Notes: generated by a model not told the origin, from the sequence alone. DNA of 64,000 bases from Kalaharituber pfeilii (GCA_015179045.1 WHUZ01000027.1:434001-498000), one strand, 5' to 3'. Counted from the first letter of the stretch, positions 31,968 through 43,439 are shown. Program-made: numbers and translations.

Positions 31968-34900
31968 GCCGCCGGGGGCAACCGTAACGGCACAAAACCC
32001 GTCGATAGTACAAGTGTCGATACCAGCAACTATCACGCCACCCGTCCATACACACATCGTGCATCCATATCACCTTTCGAGTTCGTTCCTGAGTACAGCG
32101 CTAGCGGAGGAAGCCGGGGAGGACAGATAGGATTACCACCGCCATTGGGGCCTTCGCAGCAGGCTCCGAGTCCGGCGGGCACAAAGCGCGCAAAACATAA
32201 ACGTCGGGATCGACAGGGTCTCAACCCCGCCAATACTAACGTAGCGTCCTCCGGGGAACTCAAGTTTGAGTCCAAGCTTGAGCTGGCATCGCGTCCGCGC
32301 CGCCGAGCGCTACGGCGCACCCGATTATGAACATCCATCCAATGCAGCACCTCTGCCCCCTCACGCTTCCGCCCCACGGGCACCAAATCCAGCCCTCGCA
32401 TAACCCGTACGCACAAGCGCCGCACGCCCCCCAGCCCTACGCCCACCTGCAGCCCTCGAGCGGTGGCGGCCCCCCTCTCGACCCCGCCTCCATCGCCGCC
32501 GCCTACTACTCCCACCCGCAGACCAGCCCCAGCACCGCGGCTCCCACGCCTCTCTCCGCGACGGCTCCCGTCCCCCCATACCAATACCCCCCGCCGCCCT
32601 CCGCCAATTCCGCCGCTGGCCCTGCTGACTACCCGTCCCAAACCGCCCCTTACCCCCCCTTCAAACGCAAAGCCATCCGCGCCGCGCAAGCATGCGACGC
32701 CTGCCGCGCCCGGAAAGCAAAGTGCGACGAGGGTCGGCCTGCGTGCGGCTTCTGCAAGGAGACGGCAATTACGTGCGTATACCGAGAAGTACCGCCACCT
32801 AAACAGGACAGGACGTTGTTGGAAATTCTGGCGCGGCTGGGGAGAATCGAGGGGTTGCTTGGTGGGCAACAGCAGGCGCCTGGGGCTGCGGACGGGAACG
32901 CTGCGGTGCCAGCGCCCACTGTGGAGGCGCCGATGGTCAGTCCGGCGCCTGTACCGGTGCCTGTGTCGGTGCCGGCTCCCCCGAACCCTGGCGAGAAGCC
33001 GCTGGCAGAAGACGAGGAGCTCACCATTCCATACCAGCACACGACCGCCGCACACAAGCTACTGTGGTGGGAAAGCATCAGGGAGTTGGTTGGGGAGGAG
33101 TACGCGAGGGGGGAGGGATACGTGATGCAGGCTGAGGAGACTCGCGGGGGGTTACGGATCTGGGGACGGGGGAGGGGGCAGGGAGGCGAGGGGGAGTAGG
33201 ACCAGGCATAGGGGCTGAGGCGAATGCAGGGGCAGGCTCAGGGGGGTGGTTTGAGGAGGGAGAGGATCTTGAGATGGATTATGTAGCTGGCATTGATGGG
33301 CCTGGGGTAGGCGCAGGAGCGATGTGGAACGTCCCATGGAGCGACGGGGAGGTGTTTGGGGAGGATGATGAACAGGAGGGGGGCGATGAGGTTGGAACAC
33401 AGGGCAACAACAGGGCGGGTGGCGAACGGGCGTCGATGGGTCAAGGTGGATTGCTCCCCGATGGAACGCTGCGGCTTGATCCGGAGACGGTCTTGGGTTA
33501 CTTGGACAGCTATCTGAGTAATATACATATCTTGCATCCGATACTGGATAAGGGCACGATATCGCGGGTTGTGAGGGAATTTTTGGGGAGGGTGCATGTG
33601 CATGCGGGGACCGGGGGAGGCGGCGGCGGGGGAGTTCAGGGTCGCGCTACTGTTGGAGGGGACGGTGCATCTGTACAGGGTGGAGGAGCATCGCAGGCTT
33701 CAATACCGACGTCGTATGTGCCGGAGGGGCCGCCAGGACCAGGGGGAATGCAGAGGAAGCCGCCGCTGCCGGTGACCGGGAAGCGGAAGCGGTCGGCGTC
33801 GATGTCGATGGGCGGCGGCGCGGTGAACGTGAACGGGGCCGCGGCGGGCGCGGCGGGGACACAACAGGGCAGACCCGGCATGCATTCGCGGAGCTCGTCG
33901 ACGTCCGGCAGGTCTCCGCCGACGATTTCTGCTCCGCACCACGGGATGCCCCCGCTTGTAGGGCAGCATCACCAGCGGCAGCGGCAGCAGCAGCAAGCGC
34001 CGTTGCCCACTCCCGGCGCCCCCCCTCCGCAGCGCATCCCACGCACAATCCACTCCGCCATCGTCCTGCTCGTCGTAGCTCTCGGCTGCATCTGTCTGCA
34101 CCGCGCGCCCGTCCCGGGTCCCTTGCCTCCGATATTCAACATTTCCACCGCATCAGCCTCGACCTCCTCCCCCACATCCGCCTTCACCCCGCCCAGTCCC
34201 GCTTACCACCGCCATCCGTCCATAAACCCCTACGCTGCGACTCCACCGCCCCCCAACCCAACTACTATCTCCCCACCCCCGCCGCTTCCCCGAAACATCC
34301 TTCCCCGCAATATCGACGTCACTCCCGGCCTAGCATACTTTGCCAAAGCTATGGAGATCCTCGGGATCCTCTTTGGCGGCAACGATGTCGCGCATGTGCA
34401 GGCGGGCTTGCTCGCGGGGCTCTACTGGGGCCAACTCGGGCGGGTGCTGGATAGTTGGAAGTGGATCAGCTGGGCATGCATGGGCTGTCAGGTGTTGGTA
34501 CGCATGAAACTGCAGCAGCAGGCTGAGAATGCCAAGTTGGACAAAGTGGAGCGGGATTTGATTTTGAGGCTGTTTTGGAGTTGTTTACAATTAGAGAGGT
34601 GGGTATTTCGGCCGTTACATCCTACATTGATATTGCCTTTACGTTATTTTTATTTCGATTTGTACATTCTTCCCCAATCATGATGAGGTTCTGGAGTTGC
34701 AAAAAGGGAAAAAGCCCTGACGATCCTGCTACTAATGGATTGTTAGTGACGTCCTCGCCGAGCTTGACCTCCCCCCCAGCGGCATCTCCCGCCTCGAGGA
34801 CTCCATGCTCCTCCCGAGCGGCCACGCGACCGACGCCTCGGACGTCGACGTCCGGGAGGACGATCCGCTCATGTGGATGTACTATCTTGCGCAGATTGCG

Positions 34901-36038
34901 CTCCGCAAGCTGTTGAACCGCGCGCACACCGCGCTATACAAGCAGCGTATGTTTCACTCCCTTCCCCCTCCTTCGCCTCCTCCCCCTTCTCCCGCATGAG
35001 TACTGCGATCTATACAATGTACTCCTCTCTTCCTACCTACATCTAGTTACATACTCTACACTAGTCAAGGCTAACCCCTAGATTAATTCCACACCCTAGA
35101 CATCAATCGCACCGCCGCTGACACCTCCCGCTCGCTTGCAATCGCCCGCGAACTCGACTTCCAGCTCGAGCAGTGGAAGCTCGCACTCCCCGTGCCGCTC
35201 CGCTGGGGCGAAGGCGACCCGCCGTCATCGGATATCAACGCGGCGAGGCTCAGGGCAAAGTACTTTGGCGCGCGGTACATTATCCATCGGCCGTTTGTGT
35301 ACCATGCGGTGCATGGGTGGCTGTCGCAGGCGGGGACGTCGCCGGTGCCCCGGAATGCGGAGGGAGGTGCTGGTGCTGGGAGTCCGGGATCGGTGGTGGG
35401 GACGCCAAAGAGGGAATTAGGCGGAGAAGCAGGGCGAATTAGGAGTGTGACGCCACCTGGGAAGGGGGGCGCGGGTGTGGGTGTGAGTGGGACAGGCGCT
35501 GGCGGTGGTGCTGGAGCAGGGGTCCCCGGTGGTGGTAGTGGTGGTAGTGGTGGTAGTGGTGACGCTCTGATGGAGGCTAGCTGCAGAAAGTGTCTGGATT
35601 CCGCAGTACAAAGTACCATTGCCTTCCACGCGTTTTCCGCAAGTCAGAACCGTCCCATTATTACAAATGTCTTTGGGACGGCGCACGCGTAAGTTCTCCT
35701 CCCTCCGCCCTCCCCTCCTCTCACACACATTCCTCCTTCGCTCCACCAATTTCAGGATTGCATTGGACGCTAACTTTACGTTACTTTCTTTGGGCCTTTG
35801 GACATATATAGGCAATTTGGCAACCTACTCGTCCTCTCCGCCGCCTATCGTTCGCCCACACTAAAACACATGGTCCAGCCTCACGTGCTCAGGGAGCTGT
35901 TTTCAAAAAACGATGTTTTTCCTCGGGACGCTGGCACCCATTAGCGCGGGGTTGCGGCGGGACTTGGAGATTCTGAGGCATGTGGCGGGGGTCTTAGGGG
36001 GAGAAGTCGGGGTAGTGGGGCAGGGGAAAGAGTGGTAA
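31968..36038 (+). CDS. Zn2Cys6 transcription factor, frame disrupted
   Basis: A DNA-binding zinc binuclear cluster CDACRARKAKCDEGRPACGF followed by CKETAITC (about 32690-32780), preceded by Pro-rich sequence and followed by a fungal-specific regulatory (middle homology) domain: LGYLDSYLSNIHILHPILD, YFAKAMEILGILFGG, AGLLAGLYWGQLG, RDLILRLFWSCLQLE, MWMYYLAQIALRKLL, ARELDFQLEQWKLALP and LKHMVQPHVLRELF. Introns: 34599-34746, 34947-35099 and 35689-35811, all GT-AG and in phase. The first ~370 bp (EFVPEYSASGG ... KHKRRDRQ), the zinc-cluster exon and the regulatory domain lie in three different frames. Shifts fall near 32300 and in the G-rich tract near 33170. Near the end one extra A in CAAAAAACG (35904-35912) shifts the C-terminus (FFLGTLAPISAGLRRDLEIL) out of frame. 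These could be homopolymer sequencing errors or real decay. As read, translation stops at 35944. The true start codon is not resolved. Confidence 0.75.
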
Positions 36039-36732
36039 TCAGTTATTATTCGTTCGGTTGAAGGTGGGTTGAAGACTGGATCGGATTTGTTTTTGGTCTG
36101 TTTGCATGTGTGTGGAGCGGCTTGAGGGGTTGTGGGGGCGGGGGACTGGATGAGTATAACGATTGAAGAGAAAGGAATTAAGATGGGAGGAATAAATGGA
36201 TTTTTTATATCGAGAATCAAGGGTTAATGGATATCGACTGGATTTTGGGCGCGGGGTACAGTATACATTTACCGATGTATAAAGGCTCTGTGGGCTGTGA
36301 TTGAAGTATGTACTTATTTGTGCTTTCAGATATTTTTCGTCCTTTTTCGTTTTGTCGGTTAGAATACCACTGGGGTTTTGTGGGGATTGTTTGGGTTTTT
36401 TCTTTTTCTTTCTTACATTTTCGTTTTCAATTTTCTTGTTTTCCTATTTTGTCATTTTTTCAAAGAGATTTCATTTGTTATCGCTAATTTAGGGTTCAGT
36501 TTTTTTTTTTCCGGGGTATTGGTCAAGTCTTCTTCTGCTACGTCTAATCCTTTCTTCTGCACTTTCTGCGACTGTCTTTACGTCTTGCTGTTCTTTTTTT
36601 CAACTTGTGTATTCATCATCATTATCTTCACGGAAGAGTTACCTAAAATTAGATACTATATATGGCAATGCACTCTAGCACCGAAGCTTTTCGAAAGCAT
36701 ATGATATGTTGTAGATTCAAACTGAAACAAAT
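36039..36732. other. 3' flank of the regulator, T-rich
   Basis: A strongly T-rich plus strand (36330-36620) with no supported coding sequence. Confidence 0.4.
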
Positions 36733-36745
36733 CAAAAAAAAAAAG
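36733..36745 (-). terminator. Pol III terminator of tRNA-Arg
   Basis: A run of A on the plus strand gives T11 on the minus strand, 17 bp downstream of the tRNA 3' end. Confidence 0.7.
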
Positions 36746-36761
36746 ATAGAGAGTTAATTAG

Positions 36762-36882
36762 CACCCGTCACGAGGATCGAACTCGCAACCTTCGCCTTGC
36801 GTTTCCTTCGCGGGCTTCGCCCGTCAGTGGGTTGAACCTTGTACTGTAGGAGGGCGACGCGCTACCATTGCGCCAAACGGGC
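36762..36882 (-). tRNA. tRNA-Arg(CCT), with intron
   Basis: The minus strand folds as a tRNA. Acceptor arms are GCCCGTT and GACGGGT with G73; the D arm is GCGC-AATGGTA-GCGC; the anticodon stem is TCGCC/GGCGA with loop CT-CCT-AA (anticodon at 36848-36850); the T arm is GCGAG-TTCGATC-CTCGT. An intron of about 49 nt (36846-36798) interrupts the anticodon loop one base 3' of the anticodon, the normal nuclear position. It is long for this class and itself contains a GC-rich hairpin (GCGGGCTTCGCCCG in plus orientation). Decodes AGG. Confidence 0.92.
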
Positions 36883-36899
36883 AGTATTTGCTAGACAAC

Positions 36900-37600
36900 C
36901 CTGCTAGTGCAAACAACGACCCACAGTCATGGTTCGTGGTGGCTGTCGTTTATAGGCTGCCTCTCTCTACAGCGACCAATTGAGGGACAACATGAGGATA
37001 TCCTCGGAACTGGTCTAGTCTCATCTGGTCCCATTGAGGGTCGTGATCATTCACTAAAAAAATATACGATGCCAGCGCCATGGGATATATGGATTGCGAA
37101 TTCCAGTTCCGAGTTATCAGAGCATGACACCCTCCTACCACACAGCGCGTGGCGCAATTCAACTCACATGGACATTTTATGTAGCTGACCCTGAATAAAT
37201 ACTTTCCGGAGGCAATACGATGACGTTTTTTATTTTTAGCCAGCATACGAGAACAGGTTCATATAAAATGTGCTTGCGGAGCGGGGTTAGAAGTAAATGG
37301 AGCCTGTCCTCCATCCCGAACTTGAGAGCCGAATTATTCGGTCGACTGCACTGTTGCAAGTTCTTGTTGAAGCAGAGTTTGATTCCGGAGAATACGCAAA
37401 AGATTGTTTCTATTCTTGTTGATGTATGGTAAGCTTTAATCTTAGGGGAAAAACCAGCAAAGAAAATGGGTCAAAAAATATATAGAAAGAATAAAAATGT
37501 AGAAGGAGAACAAAATAGGGAAAGAAAATAATTACTTGTATATATCTGGATCAAAACTAGTATATACAATCATAATAAACTAAGAATTAGTAAATAAAAC
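36900..37600. other. Intergenic, no gene supported
   Basis: Short frames only. AT-rich from 37430. Confidence 0.4.
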
Positions 37601-37607
37601 TGTAGCT

Positions 37608-37872
37608 ACATCATTTCTTTTCTCCTTTCGCACCGCAATTTTCTCCTCCAGCATTTGCACCAACTTCTCGTTCCCCAGCTTCCGCTTACTCTCTAATGGT
37701 GTGATCCTTGCGTCGGACAGATGCTGACAATCAGCACCCATAGCCAATACTATTTCATTGTCCGAGAGCTCAATTGCTCACTCTAACGCCTTATTGGGCG
37801 CCTTGCTGTACACAAGCACTTCGCCTGGGTCCGTTGCCACCTGCACATCTCTCATGACCTGGGCGATCAGGA
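37608..37872 (-). pseudogene. Ankyrin-like C-terminal remnant
   Basis: The minus-strand frame reads QFLIAQVMRDVQVATDPGE, AIELSDNEIVLAMGAD, ITPLESKRKLGNEKLVQMLE and EKIAVRKEK. The GADxxxxxxxxTPLExxxxLGNExLVxxLE pattern is that of a terminal ankyrin repeat. A TGA interrupts it (ALE stop AIEL) and no upstream exons are evident, so it is treated as a relic. Confidence 0.4.
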
Positions 37873-38273
37873 ATTGGAATTGGCATTTTGACTGGAGCCC
37901 TAGCGGTCTTTCAAGCTGAAGTCATAGAAAGATCGTGGTGGGTATGTCGGATCCGGGTATTTTGGAGGAGGCAGTACCATAGTGCCTCCTCGATGCCCGA
38001 TTGTGGACGAGACTAGAGAAGTAAACGACTTAGCTTATGGAGCGGTAGCTCATCTGTAGTTGAAGAAGCGATATTCGATTAAGACGGAGATTCTGTATAT
38101 TGTAGCGTCCGTTGGATAAATTTAAATGCAGTTCGTGAAGAAAAGCGAGTAGATTGGGCTCCAGATGAACCAAGAAATGCATCACTTGATAAGGGCTTCG
38201 GGATTTCTATGGGTGCAGAAAACACAATACCGGTAATTTGCGACGTTAATTCTTCACAAAGGATACAAGCAAC

Positions 38274-38373
38274 GTGTTCTCGTACCCAGCCTACAGAGAC
38301 CGGTTGCCAAGCCGAATATTTCTTGCAACCTACGGCCGCGTGGGCCGAAAATAATAGTCTGGGCACGAGAACA
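38274..38373. mobile_element. 100-bp TIR element (hAT-like miniature)
   Basis: Inverted ends GTGTTCTCGTACCCAG and CTGGGCACGAGAACA, flanked by the direct duplication CAAGCAAC (38266-38273 and 38374-38381; one more A extends both). Too short to code. Related fragments lie at 19.35 and 28.66 kb. Confidence 0.75.
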
Positions 38374-38389
38374 CAAGCAACGGAATTTG

Positions 38390-39570
38390 GTTCTTTTCTC
38401 GTTCGGAACGCGATACATCCCCCACAGAATATATGATGACAAGGTTGGAGACTGTTAAAGTTCAGAGCGTAAGAATTTCTGTAGTATATATAGATCAGTA
38501 TATGCAATTTTATCAGAATGGATTCAAAACTTACATGGAATCGCAGAATCTCCTCTCACAAACAATACATCCAACGAATGTGCAATCCGCACGCATGCGT
38601 ATTCCCAACTTTATTGTTCCACTGTTATCAACTTTCCCAACGGTTTAAATCGCAGGAAACTCAGTCTCTGCTCCGCTATCGATTTCCTCCCCGTCAAGTG
38701 GGTAGAATGACAGGGGAGATTTGCTTTCGTGTATTCGCTGAACGAGATTGGACAAAGCGGCGCCGCGAAACTCGTTACTCCCTCATACGCGAAACTGTTC
38801 AGGATCTGAATGTTGATCAGCTTTGCCGAATCCCAGTTCCAATCTACCAGCTCGAGGTAATCTTTCTCCACCCCCTGGTCGGTAAATCCGCCCGCTGCAA
38901 GAGCCATATCCCAGCGTACTTTATCTGGACCATCCGGTGCTCCGCGTGGCGGGAATAGATACTCGGTTCTAGAAGTGCTTATGGTGATATCCCATGAACG
39001 ACTCGAGAGCGCAATGCGACATAATATCCAAGCATATCACGGTCAAAACCGTGCAGCTGTGCCGGCGGGCTATACATGATTTCTACTTCATGCGCACGGC
39101 AATTGGCTCTTTTGGAAACCTCACTTCTTATATACTCCAGAACGGAAAAGACATCATCAAACAAATAAAAATAAAATGAAAATAATCAATGGAACCTCCA
39201 GCGAAAAGTTCCTAGTTGGTATATTGGCGCTGCTGTTTTCCTCAATATTAATGCTCATAGGGTACACGGGAGACACAACAAGGGAGCCAGTTGGCAAAGA
39301 GTCAACGGCTATAAAGAGGTTAGAAATATAAGTTGGCCTGGGGAATGTGGGGTTCGGAAATTTTCCTCGTACATCTGATACATTCTGAAGTTCTTTCTCC
39401 CAGTCGCACATGGATCCAGGTTGGATTCCGTCCACTGGCACCCTGACCATGAGAAGGCACTGGCCCGTCACCAACCCCAGCTCTCGCTGTTTTTACTATA
39501 TCCAAACAAGCCCTTCCAAGCCTGTTCTCCCCACAATCATCTCCAAAAACTCGGAACAACACTTTCATTA
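38390..39570. other. No gene supported; 3' flank of a decayed gene
   Basis: Scattered frames. The minus-strand stretch 39320-39568 may continue the C-terminus of the adjoining decayed gene, but it has shifted frames. Confidence 0.35.
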
Positions 39571-39571
39571 T

Positions 39572-40740
39572 TCATCCGGGGTGCGAAATCAACTGTATAC
39601 CTCCTACGTCATTTCCAGTTATTTGACTCTCCACCGAATATCCTGTGCCTAATTGCATTGCCAAAAATTGCTTGACAGTTACATTTGCTACGAATCCGTC
39701 CAATCGACGTTGTCGAGACGCAACAAGATAATCTTGAGCTTTGGTGTCCTTGGTTTGCAGTTTGGAGTCAACGCCGGAGAGGGCATTCATGCGACCTGCA
39801 TACACCTTGACTGCAAAGAGGCTGTCTCTCTCGGTCCTGGGCCTGAAAACCGACGAGGACTGTAAGCTGGATCGCAGTGCTCAAATGAAATGAATATCGC
39901 CTCGCTTTGTAGCATCGGCAACAACAAACCTCCCTTCCATTCCAAATCTGGCGATAGCGTTTGTCGATATTTAATTACAGGTAGTAAGGGGAAGGCAGGG
40001 AAATCCACAGGAAGCTGATGCAATTTGCCATCCTCAGGTACACTTACTGTGCGTTTGAACGAAACCTTTACTTGAGCTTCGTACATGTCGTCCACTGGTC
40101 GGCAGCTCTGGTAACCGTGACGCCATACTTAGAAGCTTGCAGGAGCCTGAGGGTGCGGTTGAAGAATGTAAAATTTAATGGCTCATCGCTGTGGATTGCC
40201 AATCCGGAAGAAAGTTCATAACAGGGAGCGTCGGAGGTGATCCTAACCAACATTGGACTCAAAAAAAGGGTTGTTATAGGCCCAACATAGGCGTCTTTAT
40301 CTTCAACCCGGAAACCGGTCACTCCCGAATGCCCTGTTTTTTTTTTTTATTTTTTATTTTTTTAATATATCAATACTCGTGGTGGGCGAGTGCGCTTGCC
40401 GGGTTACACTTACCTCGGGAATGCAGTTTTTGAAGAATATCCTATGCTCTGGCATTTGCACGGGTGAAAATTTGTTCTGTAGCTGGATGCGGCGAATTCT
40501 CTATTTCACATCTCTAACAGTTTCGGCAGCAGCCTTCGAAGTTGACACCCGAGTAGCGGGTAGTAGCTCTCTCCACTTATCTCCAATTTGCTGCTTTTCG
40601 GATTGAAACTTCGCCAATAACTCTTCATCCGCCTTTGCATCCTTAGCATCAGCCTCAAACGAGGCATGCCCATTCTTGAAAGCTTTTAAAGGTTCTCACC
40701 GCAACTGGAGAACCCACGCAGGCCTCTGTAGGTTAGATAC
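39572..40740 (-). pseudogene. Decayed conserved fungal protein of unknown function
   Basis: A minus-strand gene with a plausible start near 40735 (MSWYLTYRGLRGF) and a first large exon (AFKNGHASFEADAKDAKADE, KFQSEKQQIGDKWRELLP, HRIFFKNCIPE|GTAAGT near 40415) that carries one TAG. The intron contains a tail-A insertion. Next come VSVPEDGKLHQLPVDFPAFP and EWKGGLLLPMLQSEAIFISF, then after a frameshift KVYAGRMNALSG, QDYLVASRQRRLDG, KQFLAMQLGTGYSVESQITG and GGIQ. This order (GKLHxLPxxFxxFPL, KGGxxxPMxQxEAxWIxF, QDYxVxxxQxWLDG, RQFVAMPLGxGYxVExQxTG, GGxQ) is that of an uncharacterised protein family I have seen in many fungi. Stop plus frameshift indicate loss of function. Confidence 0.6.
40338..40385 (-). 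repeat. Ultra-short tail-A insertion in an intron
   Basis: In minus orientation: CACGAGTATTGATATATT followed by an A-rich run (about 30 nt) that ends directly at the AG acceptor of the decayed gene's intron. Only the last ~18 nt of tail A are present. No clean target duplication was found. Confidence 0.55.
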
Positions 40741-40744
40741 CACG

Positions 40745-41615
40745 ACATTAATTCCAGTCCTTTGCATCGGATGGTGACGGTTGAATCACTCGCAAGTTTG
40801 ATATACCTAGTAGTCTAGTTAATGCCATATATTTCTTCCCCCTTTTAGGTTTATAAGTAACATGAGAAAGTAACATGAGAAAGTCATATTACCCTGGTCA
40901 ATTTTCTCCTCAGATACCTATTTGTCTGAGGATACAAGGTGATACTTTTACGCCTCATTGCGAATGAGTCGATTCTCTTCTTATTATAGGCAGCAGTAAG
41001 TACACAAAAATAGAGTGCTGCAATTATGAAACATTACTCTAAAGACAGATATGTGCAGTTACCCCCGCGCAATCATTTACTCTAAAGGCCGTTGATTGGT
41101 ATGATACTCTGCTACTGTGACACGTTAATTGATAGATTTTGTGATACCGATCAGTTGGTTAGGCCTCCAGCAGCCTTAGCTTGGTCAACTGAGGCTCCCT
41201 GTCGCTGAATGCAGAATCCTCCAGGGATCCGTGAGTCTTATTTGAGTTGCTGGGCTCACACCGATGTGAGCATATCGTCGAATTGGCAGCGGGGATTTGC
41301 AGACGATCAGCATAAGGCTCAATATGCATACACGTGTGTTGACTGATTACATCTATGGCTGAAGAGAGCCCAGGGATCATTTGTCCTTGTGCCATCGAAC
41401 GATGGCCAGATATCAAATTTTTTTGTTAGAGAATGAAGTACTATAAATACCCTAACTCCATCCCCACTTACAAACGTCACGTTTGATATACTAATTGATT
41501 CCGGCCGAGATATTGAATTCGAAGCGCTGTGCTCAAGTAGTCGTGAACGCCCTCAAGCATCTCGCACGAAACTCATCCCACTTACGGCCACTTTTTTTTT
41601 TTTACGCCAAAGGAC
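40745..41615. other. Intergenic between two divergent genes
   Basis: Probably holds the promoters of the decayed minus-strand gene and of the IRG-like GTPase. No other feature seen. Confidence 0.4.
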
Positions 41616-41621
41616 AAAGGT

Positions 41622-42820
41622 ATGGGTGGATCTCATAGCGGGGGGGTAAGTTTGCTCCTCATTCTGATGTTGTGCGATTATTGGAGCATTTCTAACGTGA
41701 TCGCTCACCACCTACTTACGAAAAGCAGGTCGATAACGGCTTTGCTCTCTTTGTTGCAGCACAGCAGCAAGAAGCAGAGAGACAAAGAAGGGAGAATGAA
41801 CTCAGAGAGAGGGAAGCAGCCCTACAGCGCGAAAGAGCAGAAAATGAACGCATACAGAGAGAGATGCGAGAACAAGCCGAACGCATTGAGAGAGAACGGC
41901 AGCAAGAGCGGGAGCGGTTACAAAGGGAGCAAGAGCGTATTCAAGCGGAACTCCGACAAAAGGAGGAAGAGCAGAAAGCTGCTGCGGAAGAACTGGAACG
42001 ACACCACCGAGAAAAAGAGGAATTACTGCAATCCAACCTGAAGCTTCTCCAGAAGGGCATAACTCCGAAGGTTTGGCCAACTGAGGAAGAGTGGGCAAGG
42101 GCTCGACAAATACTGGCTCCCGGTGAAGGAAAGGTCCATTGTGCGATCACTGGAATAGCTGGGTCTGGAAAGTCGTCTCTGGTCAACGCATTGAGAGGGT
42201 TCTATAACAAAGATCTGCAGGCAGCTGAAGTTGGCGTCACAGAGACAACTGGGAATATTACCTACTACCCTGATCCCAGCACAGAAGCACCTCGAAATCA
42301 GTTTGTATGGTATGATGTCCCAGGTGCTGGCACCTTAAGCATTCCGGGGCCACAGTATTTTAACTCCCAAGGACTCTTTGTATTCGACTTGATCATTGTG
42401 GTCATGGACACCCGCTTTACAACACAGGACGTTGCCATTCTGCAACAGTGCGAGTACTTCAAGATTCCATCACTCATTGTTCGATCGAAGGCTAATCAAC
42501 ACCTTTCCAACATCATGCATGAGCAGCTTGGGTATGATAAGGATGACAGCGATGCAGAGGAGGTGGAAGATTACAAGACGGTATTGGAGAAGGCTAAACA
42601 CATATTGATCGAGAGCACAAGGGGTAGCGTCAGAACAAATTTAGAGGAAGGAGAACTGAACCCTGTCCAGCGAGTATACATTGTTTCGGCGGACTGTGTC
42701 CGGGGTGTTATTTTATTTTGGAGGGCAGGGAAAAAAATTAAGAAGGCGGAAATGATAATCGATGAGTGGTTGCTGATGCGGGATTTGGTTGAAGTAATTT
42801 CTAAGCCACGGTCCAACTGA
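41622..42820 (+). CDS. IRG-like (immunity-related, dynamin-superfamily) GTPase
   Basis: Two exons, 41622-41645 and 41729-42820, split by an 83-nt GT-AG intron in phase 0; 371 residues. The tiny first exon encodes MGGSHSGG, a good N-myristoylation context (Gly2, Ser4). Residues ~15-115 form a highly charged coiled coil (EAERQRRENELREREAAL and onward). The GTPase domain has P-loop GIAGSGKSS (150-158), switch GVTETTGNITYY, G3 motif WYDVPGAGT (Asp204) and a RSKAN motif at the G4 position, as in IRG proteins. Helical C-terminus. Family knowledge: IRG GTPases bind membranes, and in vertebrates they act on pathogen vacuoles; fungal homologues are uncharacterised. Membrane targeting through myristate is inferred. 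No stop or frameshift is seen, so it is likely functional. Confidence 0.85.
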
Positions 42821-43093
42821 TCAGCATGGTTGCATTTGATATGGATGGGTATTTCCTTTCTAGTTATTCCAAGTCATTTGTATTATTCTTGTCCCGCTTC
42901 AGCAGAGAGTAGTGTGATGATTGAACAGTTAATTGATATGGAATATAAGGTATGTATATCATGGTTGATATACAAGAGACATATTGTCGACTATGACGTT
43001 GTTACGAGCATAAGTTTGCTATCGCGTACAGTTCGCTTCCACAACGGGGTTGGTGATCCTGAAAACGACTTTATTTATGTCTTGTTCCAACTT

Positions 43094-43252
43094 ATGTCCT
43101 TCAACATTCAGCTTGCAGGTACTCTTGGCTTGTTGGCAACTGCAGCCGCAAGTCTGCTGGCCATGTCCTTGGTGAAGATGGGTCTGGAATATGGAGTCGG
43201 AAAACTCGTTGTTTGGTATTTCGAGACCAAGAAAGCAATAGGAGTAGCTTGA
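43094..43252 (+). CDS. Small hydrophobic ORF downstream of the GTPase
   Basis: 52 codons, MSFNIQLAGTLGLLATAAAS then LLAMSLVKMGLEYG and a short hydrophilic end (VWYFETKKAIGVA). One predicted transmembrane or amphipathic segment. It is the 3' end of a longer open stretch from 42830 and could also be a last exon of an unrecognised gene. No homology recognised. Confidence 0.3.
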   Translation: MSFNIQLAGTLGLLATAAASLLAMSLVKMGLEYGVGKLVVWYFETKKAIGVA

Positions 43253-43324
43253 AAGAAAGTTCGGTCAGGACTTTATTCGTAGGTAGCCTTCCTGGGCCGG
43301 AACTGAATCATTTTTCAGCTCCTT

Positions 43325-43367
43325 TTATTTTTTTATATCTTTACTCGCATGCCGCCCTGTGGGCCAT
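43325..43367 (-). repeat. Tail-A mini-retroposon
   Basis: In minus orientation: GGCCCACAGGGCGGCATGCG, then AGTAAAGATATA and an A-rich tail. A possible flanking duplication is a TTTTTCAG-like sequence on both sides (about 43313-43320 and 43366-43373). Confidence 0.75.
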
Positions 43368-43439
43368 TTTTCAGTTGCCGTTGATGTCCAGTGGGTCGCT
43401 CCAATGATGCGTATTGTCCCTCCTATACTGGCCTAGGGA

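Noticed and set aside
32033..33055. 340-codon minus-strand frame opposite the Zn2Cys6 gene
   Set aside because: It is an Arg/Gly-rich shadow of the GC-rich exon. The plus strand carries a perfect Zn2Cys6 cluster.
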